From assembly GCF_013003985.1 (NCBI RefSeq), contig NZ_CP053073.1:372001-436000 (forward strand): a stretch of DNA of 64,000 bases. The letters are read 5' to 3'. The notes under the pieces are model-generated. The model did no database searches, was not told the DNA's origin, and saw nothing but the letters and a program-made list of their open reading frames with translations. The position numbers and the translations under genes were made by a program. Below, in pieces: positions 8,166 through 20,560 of this stretch. The DNA is from Usitatibacter palustris. GTDB taxonomy: Bacteria; Pseudomonadota; Gammaproteobacteria; Burkholderiales; Usitatibacteraceae. Position 1 is the first letter of the stretch. Each line of letters begins with the position of its first letter.

Positions 8166-8195
8166 ATTTTAGCACTCGAGGGATTGGAGTGCTAA
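8166..8195 (-). promoter_or_regulatory. rpoH promoter overlapped by the CIRCE operator
   Basis: On the minus strand TTAGCA (8195-8190), an 18-bp spacer and TAAAAT (8171-8166) form a sigma-70-type promoter. The -35 is the outer half of the left CIRCE arm and the -10 abuts the right arm, so HrcA binding would block RNA polymerase directly. The predicted transcript starts near 8158 and includes the AGGAGG ribosome site. Confidence 0.65.
8169..8195. promoter_or_regulatory. CIRCE operator (HrcA binding site)
   Basis: A perfect TTAGCACTC-N9-GAGTGCTAA inverted repeat, identical to the CIRCE consensus, located 26 bp upstream of the chosen rpoH start. CIRCE is bound by the HrcA repressor, classically at groESL and dnaK operons. 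HrcA control of rpoH has been described for betaproteobacteria, which supports the lineage call. No hrcA gene is in the window. Confidence 0.95.
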
Positions 8196-8213
8196 GGCGC
8201 TCAAATGTTCCCG

Positions 8214-9125
8214 TCAGCGGGTGGCGGCAAATCGCCGCAGCTCCCGTCCGACGGACAGCCAGGCCCCGATCAGGCCGAGGAGGGCCGCCCCCACCGCAAT
8301 GCCGAGGACGGTCGGGGTGTCCAGAAATACGACTTTAAATTCAGTAGCATAACTGTTAGTAAGGGCTTGCAGTTCGCTGTTCAGCCAGTAGGTCGTGGCC
8401 CCGGCCAGGGCCAGCGCGGCCAGGGCAGCCAGGAGACCTTCGAAGACCCCCCGATAGAGGAAGGGGCGCCGGACGTCGGCCGCCGTGGCCCCGATGAGCT
8501 GGCTCACCTCGATCTCGGCACGCTGGGTGAGGACCTGGAGCCGGATCAGGTGACCCACGATGAAGATCACCGCCAGCGCCAGGAACGCGGCGACTGCCAA
8601 TAGCGCCCGGTCGCCGAACTGCACCCATCGGGCCAGGCGTTCCGACCACTCGAAGTCCGCGACCACCTGGTCCACGCGCGGGAGCTTCTGCCATTCGGCT
8701 CGAATCGCAGCGAGGCGCGCGCCGTCCGTCGTGCGGGTGCGTACCGTGAAGGCGTGGGGCAGGGGGTTGCGGTCGAGCGTCGCGAGCAGGTCCGCCAGGT
8801 GAGTCGTGGCCTTGAGCTCTTCGAGCGCGCGCGTGCGCGGAACGAAGCGAACCGCCGCGGCATCCGGATGGGCCTTCAACGCGGTCTCCACCTTGCGAGC
8901 GTCTTCATCGGTCGCATCGAGCGCGAGATAGACGTTCACGTGCGGGTCGGTGTCGAAGCGCGCGGTCGCCGCACCCAGGCTCTTCACCACGACCGCGGCG
9001 AGCACCGGCAAGGCGATCGCGATCGCGATGACCAGCACCGCGAGCGCCGTCGCGACCGGATGCGCGGCCAGGCGCGTGAGCGCGGCCACGAGGGCCTGAA
9101 CGTGCAGTCGGAGCCAGAGCCTCAT
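8214..9125 (-). CDS. ftsX: Cell division protein FtsX (FtsEX permease)
   Basis: 303 residues from the ATG at 9125, which overlaps the ftsE stop by four bases. The longer reading frame continuing upstream is just the ftsE region read in another frame. Topology fits FtsX: a cytoplasmic N-terminus, span 1 (about 23-47), a ~120-residue periplasmic loop ([19 protein letters not shown]...), then three spans in the C-terminal half ending in a basic tail. FtsX with FtsE forms an ABC-type complex that activates septal peptidoglycan hydrolases through periplasmic partners. Gene order ftsY-ftsE-ftsX-rpoH is conserved in proteobacteria. Confidence 0.94.
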   Translation of the reverse strand: MRLWLRLHVQALVAALTRLAAHPVATALAVLVIAIAIALPVLAAVVVKSLGAATARFDTDPHVNVYLALDATDEDARKVETALKAHPDAAAVRFVPRTRALEELKATTHLADLLATLDRNPLPHAFTVRTRTTDGARLAAIRAEWQKLPRVDQVVADFEWSERLARWVQFGDRALLAVAAFLALAVIFIVGHLIRLQVLTQRAEIEVSQLIGATAADVRRPFLYRGVFEGLLAALAALALAGATTYWLNSELQALTNSYATEFKVVFLDTPTVLGIAVGAALLGLIGAWLSVGRELRRFAATR

Positions 9126-9772
9126 GCGAGTGCTCCGTCCGCGAGCGCGATGCGCCGGCACGAGAGCCGCTCGAGGCTCGCGGCGTCGTGCGTGGAGACG
9201 AGCACGGTCACGCCCACCTGGTTGAACGAGACGAAGAGATCGACGATCGCGCGCGCGTACTCGGGATCGAGGTTGCCCGTGGGCTCGTCGGCGATGAGGA
9301 TCGCCGGTCGGTTCACGATCGCGCGCGCGATGCAAAGGCGCTGCTGCTCGCCACCGGAGAGCGCGACGGGCATCGCCTTCTCGCGCGCGAGCAGGCCCAC
9401 CTTGTCGAGGGCGGCGCGCGCGCGGCGCGCGGTTTCCTCGCGCGTGAAACCGGCCACGCGCAGCGGCAGCGCGGCGTTCTCGAAGGCGTTGCGGTCGAAG
9501 AGCAGCTTGTGGTCCTGGAAGACGAAGCCGATGCGCCGGCGCAGCACCGCGAGTGCGGTCTCCCCGAGGGCGGCGAGATTCTGGCCATGGACCACGACGC
9601 TGCCGCGCGTGGCGCGCTCGATGCCCGCCGCGAGCTTGAGCAGCGTGGACTTGCCCGCGCCCGAGTGACCGGTGACCGCGATCATTTCGCCCGCGCCGAT
9701 CTCGCACGTCACGTCACGCAGCGCCTCGCGGCCGCCGGGATAGCGCTTCACGACTGACGAAAAGAGGATCAC
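9122..9772 (-). CDS. ftsE: Cell division ATP-binding protein FtsE
   Basis: 216 residues. A complete ABC ATPase: Walker A GHSGAGKS (35-42), Q-loop [12 protein letters not shown], signature LSGGEQQ (138-144), Walker B ILIADEP (158-164) and a switch His (STHD). It powers the FtsEX complex at the division septum. The start overlaps the ftsY stop by four bases and the stop overlaps the ftsX start by four, so all three genes are probably translationally coupled. Confidence 0.97.
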   Translation of the reverse strand: MILFSSVVKRYPGGREALRDVTCEIGAGEMIAVTGHSGAGKSTLLKLAAGIERATRGSVVVHGQNLAALGETALAVLRRRIGFVFQDHKLLFDRNAFENAALPLRVAGFTREETARRARAALDKVGLLAREKAMPVALSGGEQQRLCIARAIVNRPAILIADEPTGNLDPEYARAIVDLFVSFNQVGVTVLVSTHDAASLERLSCRRIALADGALA

Positions 9773-10704
9773 GCGAAAATGGCCTCGACGAACTCCGCCG
9801 CGCGGAAGGGCCGCAAGTCGTCGGGCTGCTCGCCCACGCCGATGAAGCGGATCGGCACCGGACGATCGAGCGCGATCGAGGCGACGGCGCCGCCCTTGGC
9901 GGTTCCGTCGAGCTTGGTGACGATGAGGCCGGTGAGGCCGAGCGCGTCGTCGAAGCTCTTCACCTGCTGGACCGCGTTCTGGCCGGTGTTCGCGTCGATC
10001 ACGAGCCAGGTTTCGTGGGGGGCCGAGGCATCGGCCTTCGCGATGACGCGCTTCACCTTCTTGATTTCATCCATCAGGTGCGCCTGCGTCGGCAGGCGGC
10101 CGGCGGTGTCGGCGAGGACGATGTCGATGTTGCGCGCGCGGGCCGACTGCACCGCATCGAAGATCACGGCCGCCGAATCACCGCCCACCTGCGAAATCAC
10201 CGTGACGCCGTGACGCGCGCCCCATTCGGCGAGCTGCTCGCGGGCCGCGGCACGGAAGGTGTCGCCCGCGGCAAGAAGTACCGTGCGGCCCTGCGACTGG
10301 AAGAGATGCGTGAGCTTCGCGATCGTGGTGGTCTTGCCCGCGCCATTCACGCCGGCGAGCAGGATCACGAAGGGCTTGGGAAGGGTCTCGGGCAGGGCGA
10401 GCTCGAGGGGCACGAGCCGCGCGACCAGCGCCGCCTTCAATTCCGATTCGAGGGCGGCGCCATCCTCGATGCGCTTGTCGCGCGCGACGCGCCGCAAGTC
10501 CTCGATCAGCGCGTGCGCGGCGCCTGCGCCGATATCGGCCGCGATGAGCTGCGTTTCGAGCGCTTCGAAGAGCGCTTCATCGACCTTCGGGCGCGTGCGC
10601 AGGAGGGTTGCAACGCCCTTCAGGCGTGCGCCGGTGAGCGCGAGGCCAAGCTTTAGGCGCGCTTTCCAGTCGAGGGCGGGGGATTTTTGCTGCGGGTCGG
10701 GCAC
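9769..10704 (-). CDS. ftsY: Signal recognition particle receptor FtsY
   Basis: 311 residues, GTG start. SRP-type GTPase with an N domain (helical bundle, residues ~15-105) and a G domain: G1 GVNGAGKTT (118-126), DTAGR (199-203), TKLD (263-266) and the closing GTAKGG. It docks SRP-ribosome complexes at the inner membrane. The acidic A domain of the E. coli protein is almost absent, as in many betaproteobacteria. Divergent from rsmD with 30 bp between start codons. Confidence 0.97.
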   Translation of the reverse strand: MPDPQQKSPALDWKARLKLGLALTGARLKGVATLLRTRPKVDEALFEALETQLIAADIGAGAAHALIEDLRRVARDKRIEDGAALESELKAALVARLVPLELALPETLPKPFVILLAGVNGAGKTTTIAKLTHLFQSQGRTVLLAAGDTFRAAAREQLAEWGARHGVTVISQVGGDSAAVIFDAVQSARARNIDIVLADTAGRLPTQAHLMDEIKKVKRVIAKADASAPHETWLVIDANTGQNAVQQVKSFDDALGLTGLIVTKLDGTAKGGAVASIALDRPVPIRFIGVGEQPDDLRPFRAAEFVEAIFA

Positions 10705-10734
10705 AAAATATTCTACGGTATTATCGATTGCAGA
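10705..10734. promoter_or_regulatory. Compact divergent promoter region, ftsY / rsmD
   Basis: Only 30 bp separate the two start codons, and they are AT-rich for this genome. On the plus strand TATTAT (10718-10723) lies 11 bases before the rsmD ATG. On the minus strand TAGAAT lies five bases before the ftsY GTG. Both would give very short or absent 5' leaders. The -35 elements would have to lie inside the opposite gene and were not convincing. Confidence 0.4.
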
Positions 10735-13998
<3,264 letters not shown>

Positions 13999-14011
<13 letters not shown>

Positions 14012-14814
14012 GCGGGGCAATAGTACGTGGCCCGGGCGCCTTGGCGCATCGTCTTGATCAATGTTCCGCAGGAACGGCAGGGCTCCCCGGCGCGGTCGTA
14101 GACGGCCACTTCGAACTGGAAACCCCCCGCCTGTCCGTCGGCCGATGCGTAGTCGCGCAGCGTCGTGCCGCCCGCCCGCAACGCCCGGTTAAGGGTCTCG
14201 CGCACGGACGTCGCGAGCCGGTCCCAGCGTTCGCCCGAAATGCGCCCGGCCGCACGGGTCGGATGGATGCCCGCGTGGAACAGCGCTTCGCTCGCATAGA
14301 TGTTGCCCACGCCCGTCACGATGCGCCCATTCATGAGGAACTGCTTCACGGCCACCTGTCGACCGCGGGCGCGCTGGGCGAGGGCCGCACCGGTGAACTC
14401 GGGCTCGAGCGGTTCGAGGCCGAGTCCCGCGAGCAATGCATGGCGTTCGGCGGGACTCTTCAGCCAGAGCATCGCGCCGAAGCGCCGCGGGTCCGTGAGG
14501 CGCAGCGCCTGGTTGCCTTCGAACCGCAGGTCGATGTGGTCGTGCGTTTGCGGCGGGCGATCGGCGGGCACGAGCGTGAGGCGACCGGACATGCCCAGGT
14601 GCACGAGCAGGTGGCCCTGCGCGCAATCGAACAGCAAGTACTTGCCCTTGCGCCGGATCGCGAGGATCTCGACATCGCGCAGGCGTGCGGCGAGATCGCG
14701 CGGAACGGGCCAGCGAAGCCGCGGATTGCGCACGATCACCTCGCGGATCGTGCGGCCCACCACGTGGGGCAGCAATCCGCGGCGCGTCGTCTCGACTTCG
14801 GGCAGTTCGGGCAT
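13999..14814 (-). CDS. mutM: Formamidopyrimidine-DNA glycosylase (Fpg)
   Basis: 271 residues from the ATG at 14814; the open frame extends much further upstream but only as antisense of the TPR gene. A bifunctional glycosylase/AP lyase that removes 8-oxoguanine. Diagnostic features: MPELPEVETTRRGL with catalytic Pro2 and Glu3, the KGKYLLF lysine, the H2TH region VGNIYASEALF, and the C-terminal zinc finger C-x2-C...C-x2-C (CRSCGTLIKTMRQGARATYYCPACQH) including the DNA-contacting Arg. Divergent from the TPR gene. Confidence 0.97.
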
Positions 14815-14913
14815 CGGGAATATTTCGGTGACGGGCGCGGAAACGAATCGGCGCGGAAAGGCTCTATCATAGGGGCTTGCGAATTCCTTGACGGGCCCGT
14901 CGGGAGAAACGTG

Positions 14914-16602
14914 ATGGCGGGAATGCACTGGTTGCGGTTTTGCGCGGCGACATCGTTCGTCGTGATGGCGTTCGCCGCGACGGCAGCGCCGCCGGTGCCG
15001 GTTCCGATCCCGGCCGATGAGCCGGACTATCCCGTCGATGCGGTCCACGAGCTGCTGGTCGCGGAGTTTGCCGTGCAGCGCGGCGACACCGAAGTCGCGC
15101 TTGCCATCTACAACAAGATTGCCCGCGAGTATCGCGATCCGGCGGTCGCGCGCCGCGCCGTGGAGACCGCCATTCGCGCGCGCGCCTTCGGCCCCGCGCT
15201 CGATGCCTCCGCGCTCCTGCTCGAGCTCGATCCCGACGCGAACCTCGCCCGCGAAATCATCGCCTCGCTGCTCGCGAACGAAGGACCGCTCGAGAAATCG
15301 CGCGTCACCGTCGCGGGCCTGCTCCAGCGCAGCAAGGATCCGGCCGCGCTCCTCATCCAGATGTCGAACTTCTTCGCGAAGTATCCCGACAAGGTCGCGG
15401 TCCTCGAAGCCACCAAGGGCCTCGTGCAGCCGTACTCGAAGCTTCCCGAATCCCACTACGCGATCGGCGTCGCGGCGCTGCTTGCCGAACAGACTGATCT
15501 CGCGCTCACCGAAGCGCGGGCTGCCGCGGCAGCGCGACCCGGCTGGCCGCAGGCTGCCATCCTCGAAGTCCAGATCCTGCGCAAGGCCGAACCCGCGCGC
15601 GTGATCCCGCATTACCAGGAATTCCTCGCGAAGTACCCGGACTCGCGCGAGGTGCGCCAGCAACTGGGCCGCGAGCTCGCCGGCGAACGCCGCAATGCCG
15701 AGGCGCGCGACCAGTTTCGCGCCGCCGAGAAGCTGGCGCCCACCGAGCCGCAGGCCGCGTATGCGATCGGCCTGCTTTCGCTGCAGCTCGAGGATTGGGC
15801 CGATGCCGAAGTCGCGTTCCAGCGCGCGATCGACCATGGTTTCCGCGACCCCGGTGCCGCCTACCTCGGCCTGGGTGCGGCGGCCGAAGGGCAGAAGCGC
15901 TACGAGGACGCGATCAGCTGGTACCGCCGCGTCGAATCGTCCGACTGGATGCGCGCGCAGCTGAAGATCGCCACGCTCATCGCGAAGCAGAATGGCCTCG
16001 CCGCCGGCCGCGAATACCTGCAGAAGATCGATCCGCGCACGACCGAAGATCGCATCCAGATGATCCAGGTCGAAGCGCAGCTCCTGCGCGACGCGAAGGC
16101 CTGGAAGGACACCTACGATCTCCTCGATCGTTCGGTGAAGGAGTATCCGGATTCCTTCGAGCTTCTCTACGACCGCGCGATGGCCGCCGACCGCATCAAC
16201 CGGCTCGATGTCGTCGAGCAGGACCTGCGCCGCGTGATCAAGATGAAGCCCGACTACGCGCACGCATACAACGCGCTGGGCTACACGCTCGCGGAGAAGA
16301 CCAATCGCCTCACGGAAGCGAAGGCACTCATCGACCAGGCGCTCAAGCTCTCGCCCGACGATCCCTTCATCATCGACAGCCTGGGCTGGGTGCACTACCG
16401 CCTGGGCAATATCGACGAAGCCGTGAAGCATCTGCAGGCGGCGTACAACGCCCGTCCCGATCCGGAGATCGCCGCGCACCTGGGCGAAGTGCTCTGGAAG
16501 GCCGGCAAGCACGACGAAGCGCAGAAGATCTGGCGCACGGCGCTCAACGAAAACCCGGATCACGAAGTGCTGCTCGCCGTGATCCAGAAGTTCAAGCCCT
16601 GA
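14914..16602 (+). CDS. Secreted TPR protein upstream of lolB
   Basis: 562 residues, start ATG 14914 seven bases after GGGAG. A signal peptide (residues ~1-25, ending AFAATAAPP) sends it to the periplasm or outer membrane. The rest is tetratricopeptide repeats, most clearly in the second half (AYAIGLLSLQLEDWADAEVAFQRAI, AYLGLGAAAEGQKRYEDAISWYRRV, AYNALGYTLAEKTNRLTEAKALIDQAL, IIDSLGWVHYRLGNIDEAVKHLQAAY). Proteins of this type precede lolB in many betaproteobacteria and are annotated as tetratricopeptide repeat proteins with no proven function. A scaffold role in envelope assembly is inference. Confidence 0.88.
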   Translation: MAGMHWLRFCAATSFVVMAFAATAAPPVPVPIPADEPDYPVDAVHELLVAEFAVQRGDTEVALAIYNKIAREYRDPAVARRAVETAIRARAFGPALDASALLLELDPDANLAREIIASLLANEGPLEKSRVTVAGLLQRSKDPAALLIQMSNFFAKYPDKVAVLEATKGLVQPYSKLPESHYAIGVAALLAEQTDLALTEARAAAAARPGWPQAAILEVQILRKAEPARVIPHYQEFLAKYPDSREVRQQLGRELAGERRNAEARDQFRAAEKLAPTEPQAAYAIGLLSLQLEDWADAEVAFQRAIDHGFRDPGAAYLGLGAAAEGQKRYEDAISWYRRVESSDWMRAQLKIATLIAKQNGLAAGREYLQKIDPRTTEDRIQMIQVEAQLLRDAKAWKDTYDLLDRSVKEYPDSFELLYDRAMAADRINRLDVVEQDLRRVIKMKPDYAHAYNALGYTLAEKTNRLTEAKALIDQALKLSPDDPFIIDSLGWVHYRLGNIDEAVKHLQAAYNARPDPEIAAHLGEVLWKAGKHDEAQKIWRTALNENPDHEVLLAVIQKFKP

Positions 16603-17111
16603 CCGCGCTTCGCTTCCTCCTCGCGCTGGCGCTGGCGGGTTGCGCCACGCCCGCCGCGCTCACGCCGCCTGACCTGGGTTCGGTTCCCGCTGCTTTCGAG
16701 ATGGCCGGCCGCATCTCGGTGCGCCAGGGCCAGAGCGGAGAGATCGCGCGCCTGCGCTGGACGCATCGCGGGACCTCGGACATCTGGGTCGTGTCTTCGC
16801 CAGTGGGCAACGAAGTCGCGCGCATCGATTCGAACACGCAGGGCGCGCGCCTCACGCGCGCCGATGCGATCCCCATGGAAGCCGAAAGCTTCGCCGCGCT
16901 CACCGAGAATCTCCTGGGCGCGCGCCTCGAACCGGCCGACATGGCGCGCTGGCTGCACGGCGAGCCCGCATCTCGCGACGCGGCCGGCTGGCAGGTGAGC
17001 ATCGACGAATCCCAGCCCGCGGGCCGCGTGCAACTCGCGCGCCGCATCACCGCCACTCGCGGGGACGTCGTCGTGAAGCTCGTGGTCGACGACTACCGCG
17101 TGCTGGAGTAG
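16599..17111 (+). CDS. lolB: Outer-membrane lipoprotein receptor LolB (probable CTG start)
   Basis: 170 residues if translation starts at CTG 16599. LolB accepts lipoproteins from LolA and inserts them into the outer membrane. The frame begins LTALRFLLALALAGC: a signal peptide with lipobox LAGC (C15). The mature part, FEMAGRISVRQGQSGEIARLRWTHRGTSDIWVVSSPVGNEVARI, is characteristic. No ATG, GTG or TTG exists in frame between the TPR stop and the lipobox, or just upstream of it. CTG overlaps the TPR stop in the pattern CTGA, exactly like the ATGA couplings elsewhere in the window, so CTG initiation with coupling is the simplest reading. Confidence 0.82.
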   Translation: MTALRFLLALALAGCATPAALTPPDLGSVPAAFEMAGRISVRQGQSGEIARLRWTHRGTSDIWVVSSPVGNEVARIDSNTQGARLTRADAIPMEAESFAALTENLLGARLEPADMARWLHGEPASRDAAGWQVSIDESQPAGRVQLARRITATRGDVVVKLVVDDYRVLE

Positions 17112-17113
17112 CC

Positions 17114-17962
17114 GTGCAGCTCGACGGCCCTGACTTCCTCGCGCCCGCGAAGCTGAATCTCTTCCTGCATGTCATCGGTCGCCGCGCCGATGGCTACCAC
17201 CTGCTGCAGAGCGCGTTCACCCTGATCGATCACGCCGATCGCTTGCGCTTCCGGATCCGCGACGACGGCGCCATCCACCGCGTGAACGCGGTGGCGGGTG
17301 TTCCCGAGGAGGAAGACCTCGCGATCCGCGCCGCCCGCCTGCTACAGGCGTCATCCGGAACCGGGCTGGGGGCCGACATCGAGCTCGAAAAGCGCATTCC
17401 CATGGGGGGCGGGCTGGGGGGCGGAAGCTCGGATGCGGCCACGGTCCTCCTCGCCCTCGACCGCCTCTGGGGGACGAACCTGGGCAGGCCGCGCCTGAGG
17501 GAGCTGGGCGCCCAATTGGGGGCCGATATCCCGTTCTTCATCTTCGGGCGGGCGGCCTGGGTCGAGGGAGTCGGCGACGTCCTGAGGCCCCTGGAGGTAC
17601 CCCCGCGTTGGTACGTGGTCCTGGTCCCCCCGACCCTGGTCCCCACCCCTGAAATCTTCCGGGCTCCAGAATTGACCCGAAACACCGAAGCCCTTAAAAT
17701 AGAAGACTTTTCAGCGCGTCTGGCGGGTCAAAAGCTTCGCAACGACCTGCAGCCGGTTGTCCTTTCGCGATATCCCGAAGTGCGCCGCCATCTCGAATGG
17801 CTCGCGAGCCAGGGCGAGGCGCGGATGACAGGGTCCGGAGGATGCGTCTTCGCGGGGTACGATTCCCGCGAGCAAGCCGAACGCGCGCTGGCTGCGCGGC
17901 CGGCCTCGATGCAGGGATTTGTCGCCCGGGGAATCGAGCAGCATCCGCTGGGCGCAGAGTAA
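17114..17962 (+). CDS. ispE: 4-diphosphocytidyl-2-C-methyl-D-erythritol kinase
   Basis: 282 residues, GTG start two bases after the lolB stop. GHMP kinase of the MEP isoprenoid pathway that phosphorylates CDP-ME at the 2-hydroxyl. PAKLNLFLHVIGRRADGYHLLQS at the N-terminus carries the catalytic Lys13; the glycine-rich ATP loop PMGGGLGGGSSDAA is at 96-109; D138 in GADIPFF is the catalytic Asp; the C-terminal MTGSGGCVFA closes the site. The lolB-ispE-tRNA-Gln-prs order is a common betaproteobacterial arrangement. Confidence 0.97.
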   Translation: MQLDGPDFLAPAKLNLFLHVIGRRADGYHLLQSAFTLIDHADRLRFRIRDDGAIHRVNAVAGVPEEEDLAIRAARLLQASSGTGLGADIELEKRIPMGGGLGGGSSDAATVLLALDRLWGTNLGRPRLRELGAQLGADIPFFIFGRAAWVEGVGDVLRPLEVPPRWYVVLVPPTLVPTPEIFRAPELTRNTEALKIEDFSARLAGQKLRNDLQPVVLSRYPEVRRHLEWLASQGEARMTGSGGCVFAGYDSREQAERALAARPASMQGFVARGIEQHPLGAE

Positions 17963-17973
17963 CGGGACTCCAC

Positions 17974-18050
17974 AGGGGAGTAGCCAAGTTGGTTAAGGCA
18001 CCGGATTTTGATTCCGGCATGCGAGGGTTCGAATCCTTCCTCCCCTGCCA
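17974..18050 (+). tRNA. tRNA-Gln (anticodon TTG), CCA encoded
   Basis: 77 nt. Acceptor AGGGGAG pairs with CTCCCCT (18040-18046); D arm GCCAAGTTGGTTAAGGC; anticodon arm CCGGA-TTTTGAT-TCCGG gives anticodon TTG; T arm GAGGG-TTCGAAT-CCTTC; discriminator G followed by an encoded CCA. It reads CAA and by wobble CAG codons. It lies between ispE and prs, 11 bp after the ispE stop, and is probably processed from the operon transcript. Confidence 0.95.
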
Positions 18051-18084
18051 CGAATTGCAGCATTGCCCAGGGGACGAGTGAGCC

Positions 18085-19035
18085 ATGGCCTTCGACAACC
18101 TGATGGTGTTCACGGGGAATGCGACCCCGAAGCTCGCGCAGGAAGTCGCGCGCAAGCTGAACGTCACGCTGGGCAAGGCGACCGTCGCGAAGTTCAGCGA
18201 CGGCGAGATCATGGTCGAGTTGCTGGAGAACGTCCGCGGCAAGGACTGCTTCATCCTCCAGTCGACCTGCGCGCCGACCAATGATCACTTGATGGAAGTG
18301 TTGATCATGGCCGATGCACTGCGGCGATCGAGTGCCGCGAGGATCACGGCGGCGTTGCCGTATTTCGGCTACGCGCGCCAGGACCGCCGTCCGAGGAGCG
18401 CACGCGTTGCGATCTCGGCCAAGGTGGTCGCGAACATGTTGACGGTCGCTGGCGTGGACCGCGTGCTGACGATGGACCTGCACGCCGACCAGATCCAGGG
18501 GTTCTTCGACCGGCCGGTGGACAACGTCTATGCGACGCCCATCCTGCTGGGAGACCTGTGGAAGCACGGGTACAAGAACCAGGTGGTGGTTTCGCCGGAC
18601 GTCGGCGGCGTGGTGCGGGCGAGGGCGATCGCGAAGCGGCTGGAAAGCGACCTCGCGATCATCGACAAGCGGCGCCCGCGGCCCAATGTCGCGACGGTGA
18701 TGAACATCATCGGCGACGTGAACGGACGCACGTGCGTGATCATGGATGACATGGTCGACACCGCGAACACGCTGTGCGAAGCAGCGAAGGCGTTGAAGGA
18801 GCAGGGCGCGATCCGCGTGGTCGCGTATTGCACGCACCCGGTGCTTTCGGGGCCCGCGATCAGCCGGATCGAGAATTCGGTGCTCGACGAGCTGGTGGTG
18901 ACGGACACCATCCCGCTCAAGCCGGAAGCCGAGGCGTGCAAGAAGATCCGCCAGATCAGCGTCGCGGGATTGCTGGCGGAGACGATGCGAAGAATTTGTG
19001 AGGAGAGCTCGGTGAGCTCTCTGTTCGTGGAGTAG
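18085..19035 (+). CDS. prs: Ribose-phosphate pyrophosphokinase (PRPP synthetase)
   Basis: 316 residues. Makes PRPP from ribose 5-phosphate and ATP for nucleotide, His and Trp synthesis. Class I features: [18 protein letters not shown], the flexible loop YARQDRR, the PRPP-binding motif [20 protein letters not shown] (residues ~214-233) and [14 protein letters not shown]. The start follows a GGGGACGAG ribosome site. Upstream is tRNA-Gln; rplY follows after 64 bp. Confidence 0.98.
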   Translation: MAFDNLMVFTGNATPKLAQEVARKLNVTLGKATVAKFSDGEIMVELLENVRGKDCFILQSTCAPTNDHLMEVLIMADALRRSSAARITAALPYFGYARQDRRPRSARVAISAKVVANMLTVAGVDRVLTMDLHADQIQGFFDRPVDNVYATPILLGDLWKHGYKNQVVVSPDVGGVVRARAIAKRLESDLAIIDKRRPRPNVATVMNIIGDVNGRTCVIMDDMVDTANTLCEAAKALKEQGAIRVVAYCTHPVLSGPAISRIENSVLDELVVTDTIPLKPEAEACKKIRQISVAGLLAETMRRICEESSVSSLFVE

Positions 19036-19099
19036 TCGCAGTACTAACCATGCAGCGAGTCTGGTCGCGGACCGTTGCAGCAAACTGGAGAAGTTAACC

Positions 19100-19825
19100 G
19101 TGAAGATCACTGTCAAAGCCGAAACGCGGAGCGTTCAGGGCACGGGTGCGAGCCGCCGCCTGCGCCGCGATTCGTTGGTACCGGGCGTGCTGTATGGCGC
19201 CGGCAAGGACGCCGTGCAGCTCCAGCTCGACCACAAGACCCTGTGGTTCCAGCTGAAGAACGAAGCCTTCCACGCTTCCATCCTCGACATCGAGGCGGGC
19301 AGCGAGAAGACGCAATGCCTGCTGCGCGATTACCAGATGCACCCGTTCCGTCCGATCATCCTGCACGTGGACTTCCAGCGCGTCGCCGCGGACAAGAAGA
19401 TCCACATGAAGGTCCCGCTGCACTTCGTGAACGCCGAGATTTCCCCGGGCGTGAAGGGCGCGGGCGGCATCGCGCAGCACATCATGATCGAGCTCGAGAT
19501 TTCGTGCCTGCCCAAGGACCTGCCGGAGTTCATCACGGTGGACCTCAAGGATCTCCAGGCGGGCCACTCGCTGCACCTTTCGGGGCTCACGCTCCCGGCG
19601 GGCGTGGAAGCCGTGGGTCACAAGGGCGAAGACCCGACCGTCGCGACCATCGTGATCCCGAAGGTGATGACCGCGGACGAGGAAGCTGCCGAAGCCGCAG
19701 CCGCCGCCGCAGTCTCGGCCGCGGATGTCCCGACGCTTGCCCAGAAGTCGCCCGAGGAAATTGCCGCCGAACAGGCTGCGAAGGACTCGAAGGGTGGCGG
19801 CGGCAAGGACAAGGACAAGAAGTAA
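19100..19825 (+). CDS. rplY: 50S ribosomal protein L25 / general stress protein Ctc
   Basis: 241 residues, GTG start with GGAGAAG seven bases upstream. It is the long CTC form: the 5S rRNA-binding L25 domain (residues 1-~95, AETRSVQGTGASRRLRRDSLVPGVLYG) followed by the TL5-type beta domain (~96-195) and a low-complexity Ala/Glu tail ending GGGGKDKDKK. It binds 5S rRNA in the large subunit. The prs-rplY-pth order is conserved across proteobacteria. An intrinsic terminator follows. Confidence 0.96.
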   Translation: MKITVKAETRSVQGTGASRRLRRDSLVPGVLYGAGKDAVQLQLDHKTLWFQLKNEAFHASILDIEAGSEKTQCLLRDYQMHPFRPIILHVDFQRVAADKKIHMKVPLHFVNAEISPGVKGAGGIAQHIMIELEISCLPKDLPEFITVDLKDLQAGHSLHLSGLTLPAGVEAVGHKGEDPTVATIVIPKVMTADEEAAEAAAAAAVSAADVPTLAQKSPEEIAAEQAAKDSKGGGGKDKDKK

Positions 19826-19851
19826 GGCCTCCGGCCTGCCGAAAGCAATCG

Positions 19852-19883
19852 CGCCCGCCGGTAACCCCGGCGGGCGTTTTGTT
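19852..19883 (+). terminator. Intrinsic terminator after rplY
   Basis: A 10-bp stem (CGCCCGCCGG / CCGGCGGGCG) with a five-base loop, followed by TTTTGTTT. It separates rplY from pth, although the short 35-bp gap to pth suggests some read-through or a promoter close to pth. Confidence 0.85.
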
Positions 19884-19918
19884 TCAACGCCTGTTTGATT
19901 GAGGACGCCTGTCCAACA

Positions 19919-20560
19919 ATGGACCCTATTCGACTCATCGTCGGGCTCGGCAATCCGGGCCGCGAGTACGAACGCACGCGCCACAACGCGGGCTTCTGGT
20001 GGGTCGATGCGATCGCCGAGAGCAAGCGCACCGATTGGAAGAAGGAAACGAAGTTCGCGGGGCACACGGCGAAAGTCGAGGAGGGCGGCCGCGATTTCTG
20101 GCTGCTCAAGCCCGCGACGTACATGAACGAGTCGGGGCGCAGCGTGGCCGCGCTCATGCGCTTCTACCGGATCGAGCCGGGTGAATTGCTCGTCGTGCAC
20201 GATGAGCTCGATCTGCCGCCGGGCACCATCCGCCTGAAGAAGGGCGGGGGCACCGGCGGCCACAATGGCCTCACCGACATCGGTGAGGTGCTGGGCACGA
20301 AGGATTTCTGGCGCCTGCGCATCGGCATCGGCCATCCGGGCGACAAGGATCGCGTGCCCGACTACGTGCTCGAGAAGGCGCGTCGCGAAGAGCAGGCGAT
20401 GATCGATCCCGCCTTCGACCGCAGCCTCGAACTGCTCACGCGCCTCACGACCGGACGCCTCCAGGACGCCATGTCGTGGCTGCACACCTCCCCCGAGGAC
20501 GAAGCCAAACGCAAGGCCGCGCTCGAAGCGCGCGCCATGAACAAGGAACCGAAGCAATGA
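19919..20560 (+). CDS. pth: Peptidyl-tRNA hydrolase
   Basis: 213 residues from ATG 19919; an in-frame TTG 24 bases upstream is less likely. Releases peptides from dropped-off peptidyl-tRNA. The family motifs are all present: [25 protein letters not shown] with the catalytic His (HNAG), [21 protein letters not shown] with the catalytic Asp, and [10 protein letters not shown]. The C-terminus is longer than usual by ~20 polar residues ([23 protein letters not shown]). The stop overlaps the ychF start (ATGA). Confidence 0.97.
   Translation: MDPIRLIVGLGNPGREYERTRHNAGFWWVDAIAESKRTDWKKETKFAGHTAKVEEGGRDFWLLKPATYMNESGRSVAALMRFYRIEPGELLVVHDELDLPPGTIRLKKGGGTGGHNGLTDIGEVLGTKDFWRLRIGIGHPGDKDRVPDYVLEKARREEQAMIDPAFDRSLELLTRLTTGRLQDAMSWLHTSPEDEAKRKAALEARAMNKEPKQ

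Noticed and set aside
9126..9707. An extended N-terminus for ftsX
   Set aside because: It lies out of frame inside ftsE; the ATG at 9125 in an ATGA overlap gives a normal FtsX.
14815..16563. A long N-terminal extension of the mutM frame
   Set aside because: The extension is antisense to the TPR gene; MPELPEVET at 14814 is the known mature Fpg N-terminus.
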